5,980 bases of DNA from UBA9676 sp036522155. Its GTDB lineage: Bacteria > Actinomycetota > Actinomycetes > Streptosporangiales > Streptosporangiaceae. Within the stretch, counting starts at the first letter, position 1; every line of letters starts with the position of its first letter. The DNA lies in assembly GCA_036522155.1 (NCBI GenBank), contig DATDGI010000233.1, forward strand, positions 1 through 5,980, written 5' to 3'. A model generated the notes under the pieces. That model searched no databases and was not told the origin of the DNA. It saw only the letters and a list, made by a program, of their open reading frames with translations. Below, piece after piece: positions 1 through 5,403 of the stretch. The position numbers and the translations under genes were made by a program.

Positions 1-220
1 GATGCGGATCGACCTGGTGCTGGCCACCTCGCCGGTGGCCAGCCGGGTGCGCGCCGCCTGGGTGGACCGGCAGGCCCGCAAGGGCACCGCGCCCAGCGAC
101 CACGCGCCGGTGATCGTGGACCTGGACGAGGCCCCGGACGGCGACATCGGGCCGATGGTGCCGCCGCCGTCCGCCCCGGCCGTCCGGCCCGGTTCGGTCA
201 AGCTGCCGCAGGCCCCCTGA
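1..220 (+). CDS. xthA: Exodeoxyribonuclease III / AP endonuclease, C-terminal fragment
   Basis: This is the 3' end of a gene that starts before the window; 72 complete codons are visible, and the methionine at position 2 is probably internal. The fragment reads RIDLVLATSPVA, then VDRQARKG, then PSDHAPVIVDLD. These match the last strands of the exonuclease/endonuclease/phosphatase fold in ExoIII proteins. The SDH triplet (Asp33-His34 of the visible part) carries the catalytic histidine of the family, and the Asp in RIDL is also conserved. Members of the family cut DNA 5' to abasic sites and remove nucleotides 3' to 5' in base-excision repair. After the usual family end (VIVDLD) there is a roughly 31-residue tail rich in Pro and Ala, of unknown role. 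A TGA stop closes the frame at 218-220. Assignment to ExoIII rather than another member of the superfamily is likely but rests only on this C-terminal piece. Confidence 0.85.
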   Translation, partial: MRIDLVLATSPVASRVRAAWVDRQARKGTAPSDHAPVIVDLDEAPDGDIGPMVPPPSAPAVRPGSVKLPQAP

Positions 221-243
221 CCCCCCGGCGGCGGCCTGAGCCA

Positions 244-260
244 GCCCGGACGACCCGGGC
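244..260. terminator. Small hairpin downstream of xthA
   Basis: GCCCGG (244-249) and CCGGGC (255-260) form a perfect 6-bp stem with a 5-nt loop, starting 24 nt after the xthA stop. There is no T-tract, which is usual in high-GC actinobacteria. It may terminate xthA, but such short GC stems arise easily by chance here. It also occupies the place where a -35 box for the next gene would sit. Confidence 0.3.
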
Positions 261-269
261 CCGCCGTGT

Positions 270-286
270 TGCTAGGCTCCCTAAGG
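270..286 (+). promoter_or_regulatory. Extended -10 promoter for a leaderless transcript
   Basis: TAGGCT (273-278) matches the TANNNT -10 pattern and is directly preceded by TGC (270-272), an extended -10 element. Seven bases separate its last base from the GTG codon at 286, so the expected transcription start lies on or next to the first base of the start codon. No clear -35 box is visible around 249-255, which an extended -10 can tolerate. The only purine run upstream of the GTG (AAGG) abuts it and is too close to act as a ribosome binding site, which supports leaderless translation. Confidence 0.6.
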
Positions 287-2184
287 TGGAAAAGCGGGCG
301 AGCGGGCCCGATACGGATGAGCTGGCGCCCGCCACTGATTCTGCGCTGAGCAGTGGCCCTGCGCTGGCCGGTGACCCCGCGCCGGGGACGGACGCCGCGC
401 CGGGCACGGCCCTCGCGCGCGACGCCGGATCCACGCGCCATGGACGGCCCGTCCTGTTCCACCTCGCCGTCCTGGCCTGCTACCTGGCGGCCGGGGTGGT
501 GGCGTCCTGGCCCCGGCCCAGTTACCTGACGGGCCGGATACCGGCCACGACCGATCAGAGCAGCTACGTCTGGTCGTTCTGGTGGGTGGCGCATCAGATC
601 GCCCACCTGGGCAACCCCTGGTTCACCGGCCACATGGCCGCGCCGGTGGGCACCCAGCTCGGCTACGACACACTGATGCCGCTGGCCGGTGCCGTGCTGG
701 CGCCGATCACCTGGCTGTCCGGCCCGAGCGCGGCCTACAACCTGCTCACCATCCTGGCCCCCGGCCTGTGCTGCTATGCGGCCTACCGGGCCGCCCGGCT
801 GTGGCTGTCCACCCAGCTCGGGGCGATCACCGCCGGTGCCCTGTACGGCCTGGCGACCATGCTGCTGTACCAGGACTGGTACCACATCAACATCGCCGCG
901 GGCGCGGTGTTCCTGCCGCTCGCGCTGGAGGCCGCCGTCCGGCTGCGGCGCCGGCCCCACGTGCGGACCGCCATCGTGCTGGGCGTGGTGATCGGCGCTG
1001 CCGCGCTGGTCAACCAGGAGTCGGCGGTCATCGCCGGGCTGGTCGCGCTGGCGGTGCTGGTGGACTGGCTGGCCCGGGACCGCTCGCTGGCCCACCTGGG
1101 GCTGACCGTGCTGGCCGCGGCGGCCGCGGTGGTGGTGGCCAGCCCCCAGATCATCGCCATGGCCGCCGAGCTGCGGGGCGGTGCCGCCGACGTCAGCGCG
1201 CACACGCTCGCTTCCTGGGACATGGCGTTCGGGGCCCCGCTCACCACCTTGTTCGCCCCGTCCCCCCGGCTGGCCGCCTACGGCATGACCGGGCTGGCGC
1301 ATATCTACCAGTACAGCCAGCCCCGGGAGGGCATCCCCACGTTCGGCGTGGTGCTGCCCGTGCTGGCGCTGCTCGGGCTGGCGGTGAGCTGGCGCCGCCG
1401 CGGAGCCTGGCTGCTGGCGCTCGGCTGGCTGGTGGCGGCGGCGCTGGCGCTCGGCCCGTTCCTGATCATCGGCACCCACCGGTACACGCCGCTGGCGGTG
1501 TATTGGGACGACGAGCACATGTCCGCGCTGCTGCCCTACACCTGGTTCGTCCGGATCCCCGGGCTGGCTGCCTTCCGGGAGGCCGACCGGCTGGCGCTGC
1601 TGGGCCTGCTGCCGGCCGCGCTGCTGGCGGGCAGCGCGGTGGAGTGGCTGTCGCGGCGGTCCCGGCCGCTGGTCATCCTGGCCCTGGCCCTGGCCGCGCT
1701 GGAGGCCGGGTATCCCGGTTACCGGGGGATCAAGACCATCCCGACCTCGGCGGGCAGCGTGGTGGCGCCGATCGCCGCGGACCACTCCGGCTCGATCGTG
1801 GTGGACATCCCGTTTGGCCTGCGCGGCGGGGTTGCCTTCTACGGGCGGGAGGTGTCCCCGCAGGCCCTGGTGACGGCGACGGCCGACGGCCATCCACGGG
1901 CGGTGTCGGTCACCTCCTGGGTGTCCCGGCCGACCGTCTTCGCGATCGGCGCGCACCCGTTCTACGGCTGCCTGGTCGGGGCCGAGAAGGACGCGCCGTG
2001 CACGCCCGCGCAGCTGCCGGGGGCCCGCCGTGACGCGCTGCGGATGGGGGTCGGCTGGGCCATCGTCTGGAAGCCGACCATCCTGGTCGGGCCGTACCTG
2101 CGGGATCTGGGCTTCAAGGTGGACCGCCGTCAGGGCGGGGTCGTGCTGTACCGGCTGCCGCGCCCGCCGGGCCAGCCCGGCTAG
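286..2184 (+). CDS. Polytopic membrane protein, GT-C glycosyltransferase-like
   Basis: This is a 632-residue integral membrane protein of unknown substrate. Residues 1-54 are a hydrophilic Ala/Pro/Asp-rich N-terminus, probably cytoplasmic and disordered. The first membrane helix is about 57-75. The next loop has TTDQSSYVWSFWW (Asp90), then HLGNPWF and AAPVGTQLGYD. This resembles the first extracytoplasmic loop of GT-C proteins, where an acidic residue helps bind the lipid-phosphate sugar donor. Further hydrophobic segments lie near 131-146, 150-168, 178-195, 202-218, 228-260, 270-292, 353-368, 373-396, 436-454 and 460-475. A FREADRL motif (430-436) precedes the last pair, as in many GT-C relatives. 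Residues 480-632 form a soluble, probably extracytoplasmic domain with two cysteines (562 and 572) that could form a disulfide. The GTG start is the only reasonable in-frame start before helix 1, and it fits the promoter position. A catalytic role is inferred; the protein could be a non-enzymatic relative. Confidence 0.8.
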   Translation: MEKRASGPDTDELAPATDSALSSGPALAGDPAPGTDAAPGTALARDAGSTRHGRPVLFHLAVLACYLAAGVVASWPRPSYLTGRIPATTDQSSYVWSFWWVAHQIAHLGNPWFTGHMAAPVGTQLGYDTLMPLAGAVLAPITWLSGPSAAYNLLTILAPGLCCYAAYRAARLWLSTQLGAITAGALYGLATMLLYQDWYHINIAAGAVFLPLALEAAVRLRRRPHVRTAIVLGVVIGAAALVNQESAVIAGLVALAVLVDWLARDRSLAHLGLTVLAAAAAVVVASPQIIAMAAELRGGAADVSAHTLASWDMAFGAPLTTLFAPSPRLAAYGMTGLAHIYQYSQPREGIPTFGVVLPVLALLGLAVSWRRRGAWLLALGWLVAAALALGPFLIIGTHRYTPLAVYWDDEHMSALLPYTWFVRIPGLAAFREADRLALLGLLPAALLAGSAVEWLSRRSRPLVILALALAALEAGYPGYRGIKTIPTSAGSVVAPIAADHSGSIVVDIPFGLRGGVAFYGREVSPQALVTATADGHPRAVSVTSWVSRPTVFAIGAHPFYGCLVGAEKDAPCTPAQLPGARRDALRMGVGWAIVWKPTILVGPYLRDLGFKVDRRQGGVVLYRLPRPPGQPG

Positions 2185-2198
2185 CGGTCAGCCGGGCT
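2174..2198 (+). terminator. Hairpin over the stop codon of the GT-C-like gene
   Basis: AGCCCGGC (2174-2181) and GCCGGGCT (2191-2198) form a perfect 8-bp stem with a 9-nt loop. The loop contains the TAG stop codon (2182-2184). Only TT follows, with no long U-tract. Position and stem strength suggest a terminator for the plus-strand gene, possibly working on both strands because the genes converge here. Confidence 0.45.
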
Positions 2199-2241
2199 TG
2201 GCGGGCGGCCGGGCTTGGCGGTCGGCCGGGCTTAGCCGTCA
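2191..2241. repeat. 17-bp imperfect tandem repeat, three units
   Basis: Three adjacent 17-bp units begin at 2191, 2208 and 2225. The first two are GCCGGGCTTGGCGG followed by GCG or TCG and differ at one base. The third (GCCGGGCTTAGCCGTCA) has diverged, and its last three bases are the reverse complement of the TGA stop of the minus-strand esterase gene. A shorter degenerate copy (2175-2190) precedes the array and contains the TAG stop of the plus-strand gene. The array therefore fills the whole convergent gap between the two genes. Confidence 0.7.
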
Positions 2242-3156
2242 GGCGGTGAGGTGGCGGCCCAGGAACGCCAGCGACGGGGGCTCTTGCGCCACGAAGAACG
2301 GGAAGCTGTGGCAGCCCGGTGAGATGTCCACCACCGCCCCGGTCGGCAGCGCCCGGCTGAGCGCCACCACGCCCGGGTGGAACGGGTCGCTGAGCCCGGA
2401 CGCCATCCGGACCGGGACCCCGGCCAGTGCCCGGGCGTGCGTGACCACGTCCGCCGCCGCGAACGCCGCCGCCGACGCGTAGGCGCCCGCGTTGGCCGCC
2501 CTGGCCTGCCCATAGCTGGTCCACACCGCCGGGCCGATGGCCGCCACCGCACTGACGATGGCGGGGTACTTCTCGGCCAGCAGCAGTGCCCCGTACCCGC
2601 CCATGGAGATGCCCAGGGTACCGATCGCCCGCGGGCCGCGGCCCAGCCCCCGGCGCTGGCACATCGGGATGAACTCGCCCATCACCATGGCCATCGGGTT
2701 GTCGCCTGGATGGGGGTTCCAGTAGCCGGGGCCGCCGTCGGCGGCCGCCATGGCCATCGGCGGCAGCGGCTGCCCGTTCACGCGCAACGCCAGTGCCTGC
2801 GCCATCGACATCCCGCTCAGGACCCGCGTGTGGTCGGCCCCGAACGCGTGCAGGGCCACGATCAGCGGAAGTTCGCTGCCCGGCTGGTGGCCAGGCGGCC
2901 AGGCGATGGTGTAGCCGACCGGCCTCTGCCGCGCGCGGGAGTAGAACGTGCCGGACACCGACGGCCCGGGCGGGCCGAAGCGCAGCGGCGGGCTGGCGAC
3001 CGAGCAGGCGCCGTCCAGCTGGCCGAGCACCTGCTGCCCGGGCAGCACCCCGCGGGCCACCAGTTCCAGCGCGCCCGCCCCGGCCAGGCCGGCCACCGCC
3101 ACCCCGCCCAGCCCGGCGGTCAGTACCCGGCGGCGGGTCCAGCCGCGGGCCGTCAT
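2239..3156 (-). CDS. Tat-exported alpha/beta-hydrolase (putative esterase)
   Basis: This is a 305-residue predicted secreted or membrane-anchored serine esterase. The N-terminus has a twin-arginine motif, TRRRVLT (residues 7-13), followed by a hydrophobic Ala/Gly/Leu stretch to about 34, typical of Tat export. No clean AxA cleavage site is obvious, so it may stay tethered. The nucleophile elbow is GISMGG (182-187) with Ser184. Likely triad partners are Asp257 in GLSDPFHPG and His283 in SPGCHSFPFF. HAFG at 103-106 lies where the oxyanion-hole loop is expected. The fold resembles the esterase D/antigen 85-like putative esterase group; the substrate cannot be read from the sequence. The ATG overlaps the TGA of the preceding gene by 4 bp (ATGA), so translation is probably coupled. 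It is the last gene of the PadR operon and converges with the GT-C-like gene. Confidence 0.85.
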   Translation of the reverse strand: MTARGWTRRRVLTAGLGGVAVAGLAGAGALELVARGVLPGQQVLGQLDGACSVASPPLRFGPPGPSVSGTFYSRARQRPVGYTIAWPPGHQPGSELPLIVALHAFGADHTRVLSGMSMAQALALRVNGQPLPPMAMAAADGGPGYWNPHPGDNPMAMVMGEFIPMCQRRGLGRGPRAIGTLGISMGGYGALLLAEKYPAIVSAVAAIGPAVWTSYGQARAANAGAYASAAAFAAADVVTHARALAGVPVRMASGLSDPFHPGVVALSRALPTGAVVDISPGCHSFPFFVAQEPPSLAFLGRHLTA

Positions 3157-4268
3157 CGCCGGGCCGCGGTTCCCGGCGGGCGGCTACCCATCGGCGAGCC
3201 CGTTCCGGCCAGCGCTGGGTTCCGCGCCAGGTGCAGTACCCGCCAGCCGGTGACCAGGGCGAGCGCCATTACCCCCAGCCCGGCGGCGTCGATCACGCCC
3301 GCGTGGAACAGCCCCCGCGGCCCTGGTCCCCCTTCGGTGAGCCAGCACAGCGCCCCGGCCAGGAAGGCGGCCATGCTCAGACTGGCCGCGCTCCCCACCC
3401 ATGATTCAAAACGGATGGCTCGCCCTGACAGTTCAATCCGCCGCACGAGCTGAGCGGTGCCGGTCACCAGGCAGCACATCGCCACCGGGCTGACCACCAT
3501 CCAGGCCAGCTCGGCCGCGGGGAAGGCGGCCAGCGCCGCCGGGTGGGCCCAGTAGGAGGTCACCGACAGGGTGCTCGCCCAGCTGAAGGCCGCGACCCCG
3601 CCCGGGACCAGCCCCGGGTGCGGCCACGGGTGGCCGCCGGTGCCTGGCCAGCCGTTCCCGAAGTGACGGCCGCCGGCCACCAGGACGGCCATGCCCACGC
3701 AGGTCAGCAGGGCCGGCCCGCGCAGGACGCGGCCCTGGCCGCGCCGGCTGGCCCGGATGGCGGCCCAGCCGGCCGGGATGGCGGCCAGCGCGGCCAGGGC
3801 CGCCAGCAGCAGCATCGCCCCAGACATCACGATCATCGCCACGCTGGTTGCCCGGGTCGCAGGTGGCGCCCATTGCCAGCCGATCGTGAGCTGAGCCCAC
3901 ATGGCGGCGGCGAAGGTGAGGAACACCGCGCAGGCGCAGGCCAGGGTGGCCAGGCCGGCCCGGGCGGCCCGCGCTGGGTCGAGGGGATGGGCGGTCAGCC
4001 CGGCGGCGCTGAACCGGGCGAGCAGACCGCTGCGGGCCACGTCCGCGGTCCGGCGCCAGTCCCGTGGCCGTTCGGCCAGGTCGGCGATGAGCAGTTCGGT
4101 GAACTCCTCGCCGTAGCGCGCCCGCCAGCTGGCCGGGTACCAGCGCAGCAGCCGCCGGGCGCTGCGGGCCGGATCGATGCCGGGCGTGGGAGTGGCGCCG
4201 GGCGTGGGGGCGGGGCGGGCCTGATCGCGGCTGGGCGTGCCCCCGCCGGCGGTGGCGGGCGCGGTCAC
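3153..4268 (-). CDS. Multi-pass membrane protein with N-terminal HAAS-like domain
   Basis: This 371-residue protein is the middle gene of the PadR operon. Residues 1-35 are Pro/Ala/Thr-rich, with a short repeat (PTPGATPTPG). Residues 36-95 (ARSARRLLRWYPASWRARYG, then EEFTELL and ADLAERP) form an amphipathic helical domain. This domain is common in actinobacterial membrane proteins encoded beside PadR regulators and resembles the HAAS or permease-prefix domain. About six hydrophobic segments follow, near 104-126, 142-170, 184-200, 245-271, 293-310 and 324-344. A Gly/Pro/Trp/His-rich loop lies at about 201-225. No ATPase, transporter or enzyme motif is visible, so its function is unknown; a sensing or permease-like role is inferred from family and context. 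The GTG start overlaps the padR stop by 4 bp (GTGA), and its TGA overlaps the esterase ATG, which supports this start and tight co-translation. Confidence 0.8.
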   Translation of the reverse strand: MTAPATAGGGTPSRDQARPAPTPGATPTPGIDPARSARRLLRWYPASWRARYGEEFTELLIADLAERPRDWRRTADVARSGLLARFSAAGLTAHPLDPARAARAGLATLACACAVFLTFAAAMWAQLTIGWQWAPPATRATSVAMIVMSGAMLLLAALAALAAIPAGWAAIRASRRGQGRVLRGPALLTCVGMAVLVAGGRHFGNGWPGTGGHPWPHPGLVPGGVAAFSWASTLSVTSYWAHPAALAAFPAAELAWMVVSPVAMCCLVTGTAQLVRRIELSGRAIRFESWVGSAASLSMAAFLAGALCWLTEGGPGPRGLFHAGVIDAAGLGVMALALVTGWRVLHLARNPALAGTGSPMGSRPPGTAARR

Positions 4269-4630
4269 GTGGTGCCCCAGCTGCCTGCGAGGCGGTCCAG
4301 CCGGTTCAGCCCCAGCTCGGCGAGCCGCTGCTGGGCCCGCAGATGCGCCTGCAGGGCCAGCGCCCCGGCGGCGGTGAGCCGGTAGGGGCGTCGGCGGTCG
4401 TCGCTGTCGAGCGCCTCGATCAGGCCCTGCCCCTCCAGCCGGCTCAGCGCCTCGTACAGCGTGCCGGGCGCCAGCCGCACACCGGCGAACTCCTCGATGT
4501 CCTTGGTCAGCGCGTACCCGTGCTTCGCGCCGTCGGCGAGGCTGGAAAGGATCAGCGCGGCCGGCCCAGCCGACCGGCCCAGGGCGCTCAGGGCACTGCC
4601 GCTCCTGGCGTGACCCTCAGCTGGGCTCAT
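4265..4630 (-). CDS. PadR-family transcriptional regulator
   Basis: This 121-residue winged-helix DNA-binding protein has the PadR signature. The segments are ALILSSLADGAKHGYAL (25-41), LAPGTLYEALSRLEGQGLIE (53-72) with the recognition helix in GTLYEALSRLE, and the wing DDRRRPYRLTAAG (77-89). A short C-terminal helix follows (about 90-117). The length fits the small PadR class, with only one dimerisation helix. Family members usually repress their own operon and are released by small ligands or by cell-envelope signals. It is the first gene of a three-gene operon and overlaps the next start by 4 bp. The ATG at 4630 is chosen because a promoter lies immediately upstream and places the transcription start on this codon; no ribosome binding site is visible. 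Confidence 0.92.
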   Translation of the reverse strand: MSPAEGHARSGSALSALGRSAGPAALILSSLADGAKHGYALTKDIEEFAGVRLAPGTLYEALSRLEGQGLIEALDSDDRRRPYRLTAAGALALQAHLRAQQRLAELGLNRLDRLAGSWGTT

Positions 4631-4666
4631 GCGCCGAATCTACTTCGGCTACCGATACATCGTCAA
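4631..4666 (-). promoter_or_regulatory. padR operon promoter, leaderless
   Basis: Reading the minus strand, TTGACG (complement of 4661-4666) is a near-consensus -35 box. After an 18-bp spacer comes TAGATT (complement of 4637-4642), a good TANNNT -10 box. Six bases then lead to the padR ATG, so the expected transcription start is the A of that ATG. This is the classic layout of a leaderless actinobacterial transcript. Confidence 0.75.
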
Positions 4667-4685
4667 CCGTTATACCGACTACCGA
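4650..4685. promoter_or_regulatory. Putative PadR operator: three TACCGA hexamers
   Basis: TACCGA occurs at 4650-4655, 4673-4678 and 4680-4685, one copy inside the promoter spacer and two just upstream of the -35 box (4661-4666). The outer copies lie in a longer match, CGGCTACCGA (4646-4655) against CGACTACCGA (4676-4685), 9 of 10 identical and exactly 30 bp apart, about three helical turns. Beside the first copy, CGAT-AC-ATCG (4653-4662) is a small dyad containing ATACAT, similar to the ATGT/ACAT cores known in some PadR operators. A protein bound here would block RNA polymerase, so autorepression is the natural inference. Confidence 0.5.
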
Positions 4686-4690
4686 GCAAG

Positions 4691-4862
4691 GCCGCCGCCA
4701 CGGTGGGCGGCGGGACTCTTGCCGGTTTGTGGTCATTCTGGGTCGTGAGAGCAGCCTTTCCGGCCACGGAGCGGGTCCGGGGCGGGCGGCGCCTCCCGGA
4801 CGGGTCTGCGGGGGCCCGGCCCGCCCGGGAGGCAGCCTGTCAGGCGGCTGAAGGTGCTGCCG
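4691..4862. other. Non-coding gap between the padR promoter and the small secreted gene
   Basis: No convincing reading frame is present on either strand. Short open frames here lack a start signal and recognisable protein character. Besides the hairpin at 4791-4833, GCCGCC (4691-4696) pairs with GGCGGC (4706-4711) as a weak stem of unknown role. Confidence 0.5.
4791..4833 (-). terminator. Strong hairpin downstream of the small secreted gene
   Basis: GCCTCCCGG (4791-4799) pairs perfectly with CCGGGAGGC (4825-4833). After one mismatch (4800/4824), CGGG (4801-4804) pairs with CCCG (4820-4823), leaving a 15-nt loop. It begins about 30 nt after the TAG stop at 4863 in the minus direction. No U-tract follows, as is common in high-GC actinobacteria. 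An alternative stem, GGCAGC (4831-4836) with GCTGCC (4856-4861), lies directly after the stop and overlaps it by three bases, so the two would compete. The most likely role is to end the small gene's transcript and insulate the padR promoter from read-through. Confidence 0.6.
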
Positions 4863-5156
4863 CTACACGCCGGACGGCGCGCTCGTGCTCGGGGCCGCGG
4901 TGGCCCCAGCGGTCCCACCGTGGGCCATGTTCGGGCACTTGTGCTTGGCCGTCGAGCGCTGCGCGGCCGCCGAACTCGTCGCCTGTGAGGTCGCGACCTG
5001 GGAGGTCGAGGCCGATTTGGTTGAGGCCGAGTGCGACTTCACGGTAGCCGAGTGCCCGGTCGTGGCCGCGCTGGCCATTCCCAGGCCCAGGGCCAGGCTG
5101 GCGCCCAGCGCCCCCGCGCCCACGGCGGTGCCGATCAGTGGCCGGGTGATCCTCAC
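4863..5156 (-). CDS. Small secreted Ser/Thr/Ala-rich protein of unknown function
   Basis: This 97-residue predicted exported protein is not recognised as a named family. Residues 1-30 are a Sec-type signal peptide: basic MRITRP, a hydrophobic Gly/Ala/Leu core, and an ASA site, giving a mature protein of about 67 residues starting ATTGHS. Residues 31-70 are a low-complexity Ser/Thr/Ala/Lys/Gln segment, probably disordered or glycosylated. The only cysteine lies in KHKCPNMAHGG (71-81), placing His72, Cys74, Met77 and His79 within eight residues. The tail is again Ala/Thr/Ser/Pro-rich. The start is GTG at 5156, with a good ribosome binding site at the right distance. It appears monocistronic, with a terminator-like hairpin downstream. 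Signal peptide, ribosome binding site and terminator together argue for a real gene despite the low complexity. Confidence 0.75.
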   Translation of the reverse strand: MRITRPLIGTAVGAGALGASLALGLGMASAATTGHSATVKSHSASTKSASTSQVATSQATSSAAAQRSTAKHKCPNMAHGGTAGATAAPSTSAPSGV

Positions 5157-5162
5157 GTAGTA

Positions 5163-5170
5163 CCCCTTTC
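5163..5170 (-). promoter_or_regulatory. Ribosome binding site of the small secreted gene
   Basis: GAAAGGGG on the minus strand ends 6 nt before the GTG codon at 5156. It is the only purine-rich Shine-Dalgarno-like run nearby and decides the start. Confidence 0.7.
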
Positions 5171-5193
5171 TTCCCGCCCGGCCGGTCGCCGGG

Positions 5194-5239
5194 GCGGGCC
5201 GGCTGGCCCGCGGAATCAGTAGGCCAGCCGGAACTGGCC
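5194..5239 (-). other. Two hairpins in the probable 5' leader of the small secreted gene
   Basis: GGCCAG (5222-5227) pairs with CTGGCC (5234-5239), a 6-bp stem with a 6-nt loop. GCGGGCC (5194-5200) pairs with GGCCCGC (5205-5211), a 7-bp stem with a 4-nt loop. On the minus strand they follow each other 10 nt apart, and the second ends 23 nt before the ribosome binding site. They could form a structured leader or influence translation. I recognise no known riboswitch and did not find a convincing promoter upstream, so whether they are transcribed is unproven. Confidence 0.4.
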
Positions 5240-5334
5240 GGTCCCTTGACGACGCCTCTCACCGCCCTCTGAATCGCCCGCCGCTTCCGACTTGGTCGTT
5301 TCTGGTCGCCGGAGCAGCCCGAATCGACCACGTC

Positions 5335-5350
5335 TGCGGCGGAGGCCGCA
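5335..5350 (+). other. Short hairpin upstream of the Nudix gene
   Basis: TGCGGC (5335-5340) pairs with GCCGCA (5345-5350), a 6-bp stem with a GGAG loop, 53 nt before the Nudix start. The loop sequence is Shine-Dalgarno-like but far from any start. Its function is unknown and chance is possible at this GC content. Confidence 0.3.
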
Positions 5351-5391
5351 ACAGCGGAGCGAGGGTGGGGGAAGATGGCGGGATGCGGGAT

Positions 5392-5398
5392 GAGGGGG
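5392..5398 (+). promoter_or_regulatory. Ribosome binding site of the Nudix gene
   Basis: GAGGGGG ends 5 nt before the ATG at 5404. This favours 5404 over the in-frame ATG at 5383, which would put this site inside the coding region. Confidence 0.6.
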
Positions 5399-5403
5399 CA
5401 GCC

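Noticed and set aside
582..2033. A 483-codon open frame on the plus strand overlapping the GT-C-like gene
   Set aside because: Its product is a Gly/Ala/Arg/Pro-rich sequence with no domain. It is the typical out-of-frame shadow of a high-GC gene, and the real frame has membrane helices and a promoter.
2377..3453. A 358-codon open frame on the plus strand opposite the esterase and membrane genes
   Set aside because: It runs antisense across two well-supported genes and encodes low-complexity Arg/Gly/Pro/Ala sequence with no recognisable motif.
3543..4385. A 280-codon open frame on the plus strand opposite the HAAS-like membrane gene
   Set aside because: Gly/Ala/Arg/Pro-rich with no domain, and antisense to a gene supported by overlaps at both ends.
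4343..5047. A 234-codon plus-strand frame opposite padR and beyond
   Set aside because: It crosses the padR promoter and a strong hairpin and is antisense to PadR; its residues are Arg/Gly/Pro-rich with no motif.
5214..5225. TACTGATT on the minus strand as a -10 box for the small secreted gene
   Set aside because: It does not fit TANNNT in register and has no -35 partner at a suitable distance.
5246..5275. TTGACG at 5246-5251 as a -35 box for the Nudix gene
   Set aside because: No TANNNT box follows at 16-19 bp, and no TA dinucleotide occurs between here and the start codon.
5383..5403. Earlier in-frame ATG for the Nudix gene at 5383
   Set aside because: The ATG at 5404 has a better placed Shine-Dalgarno (GAGGGGG, 5-nt spacing), though the earlier start cannot be excluded.
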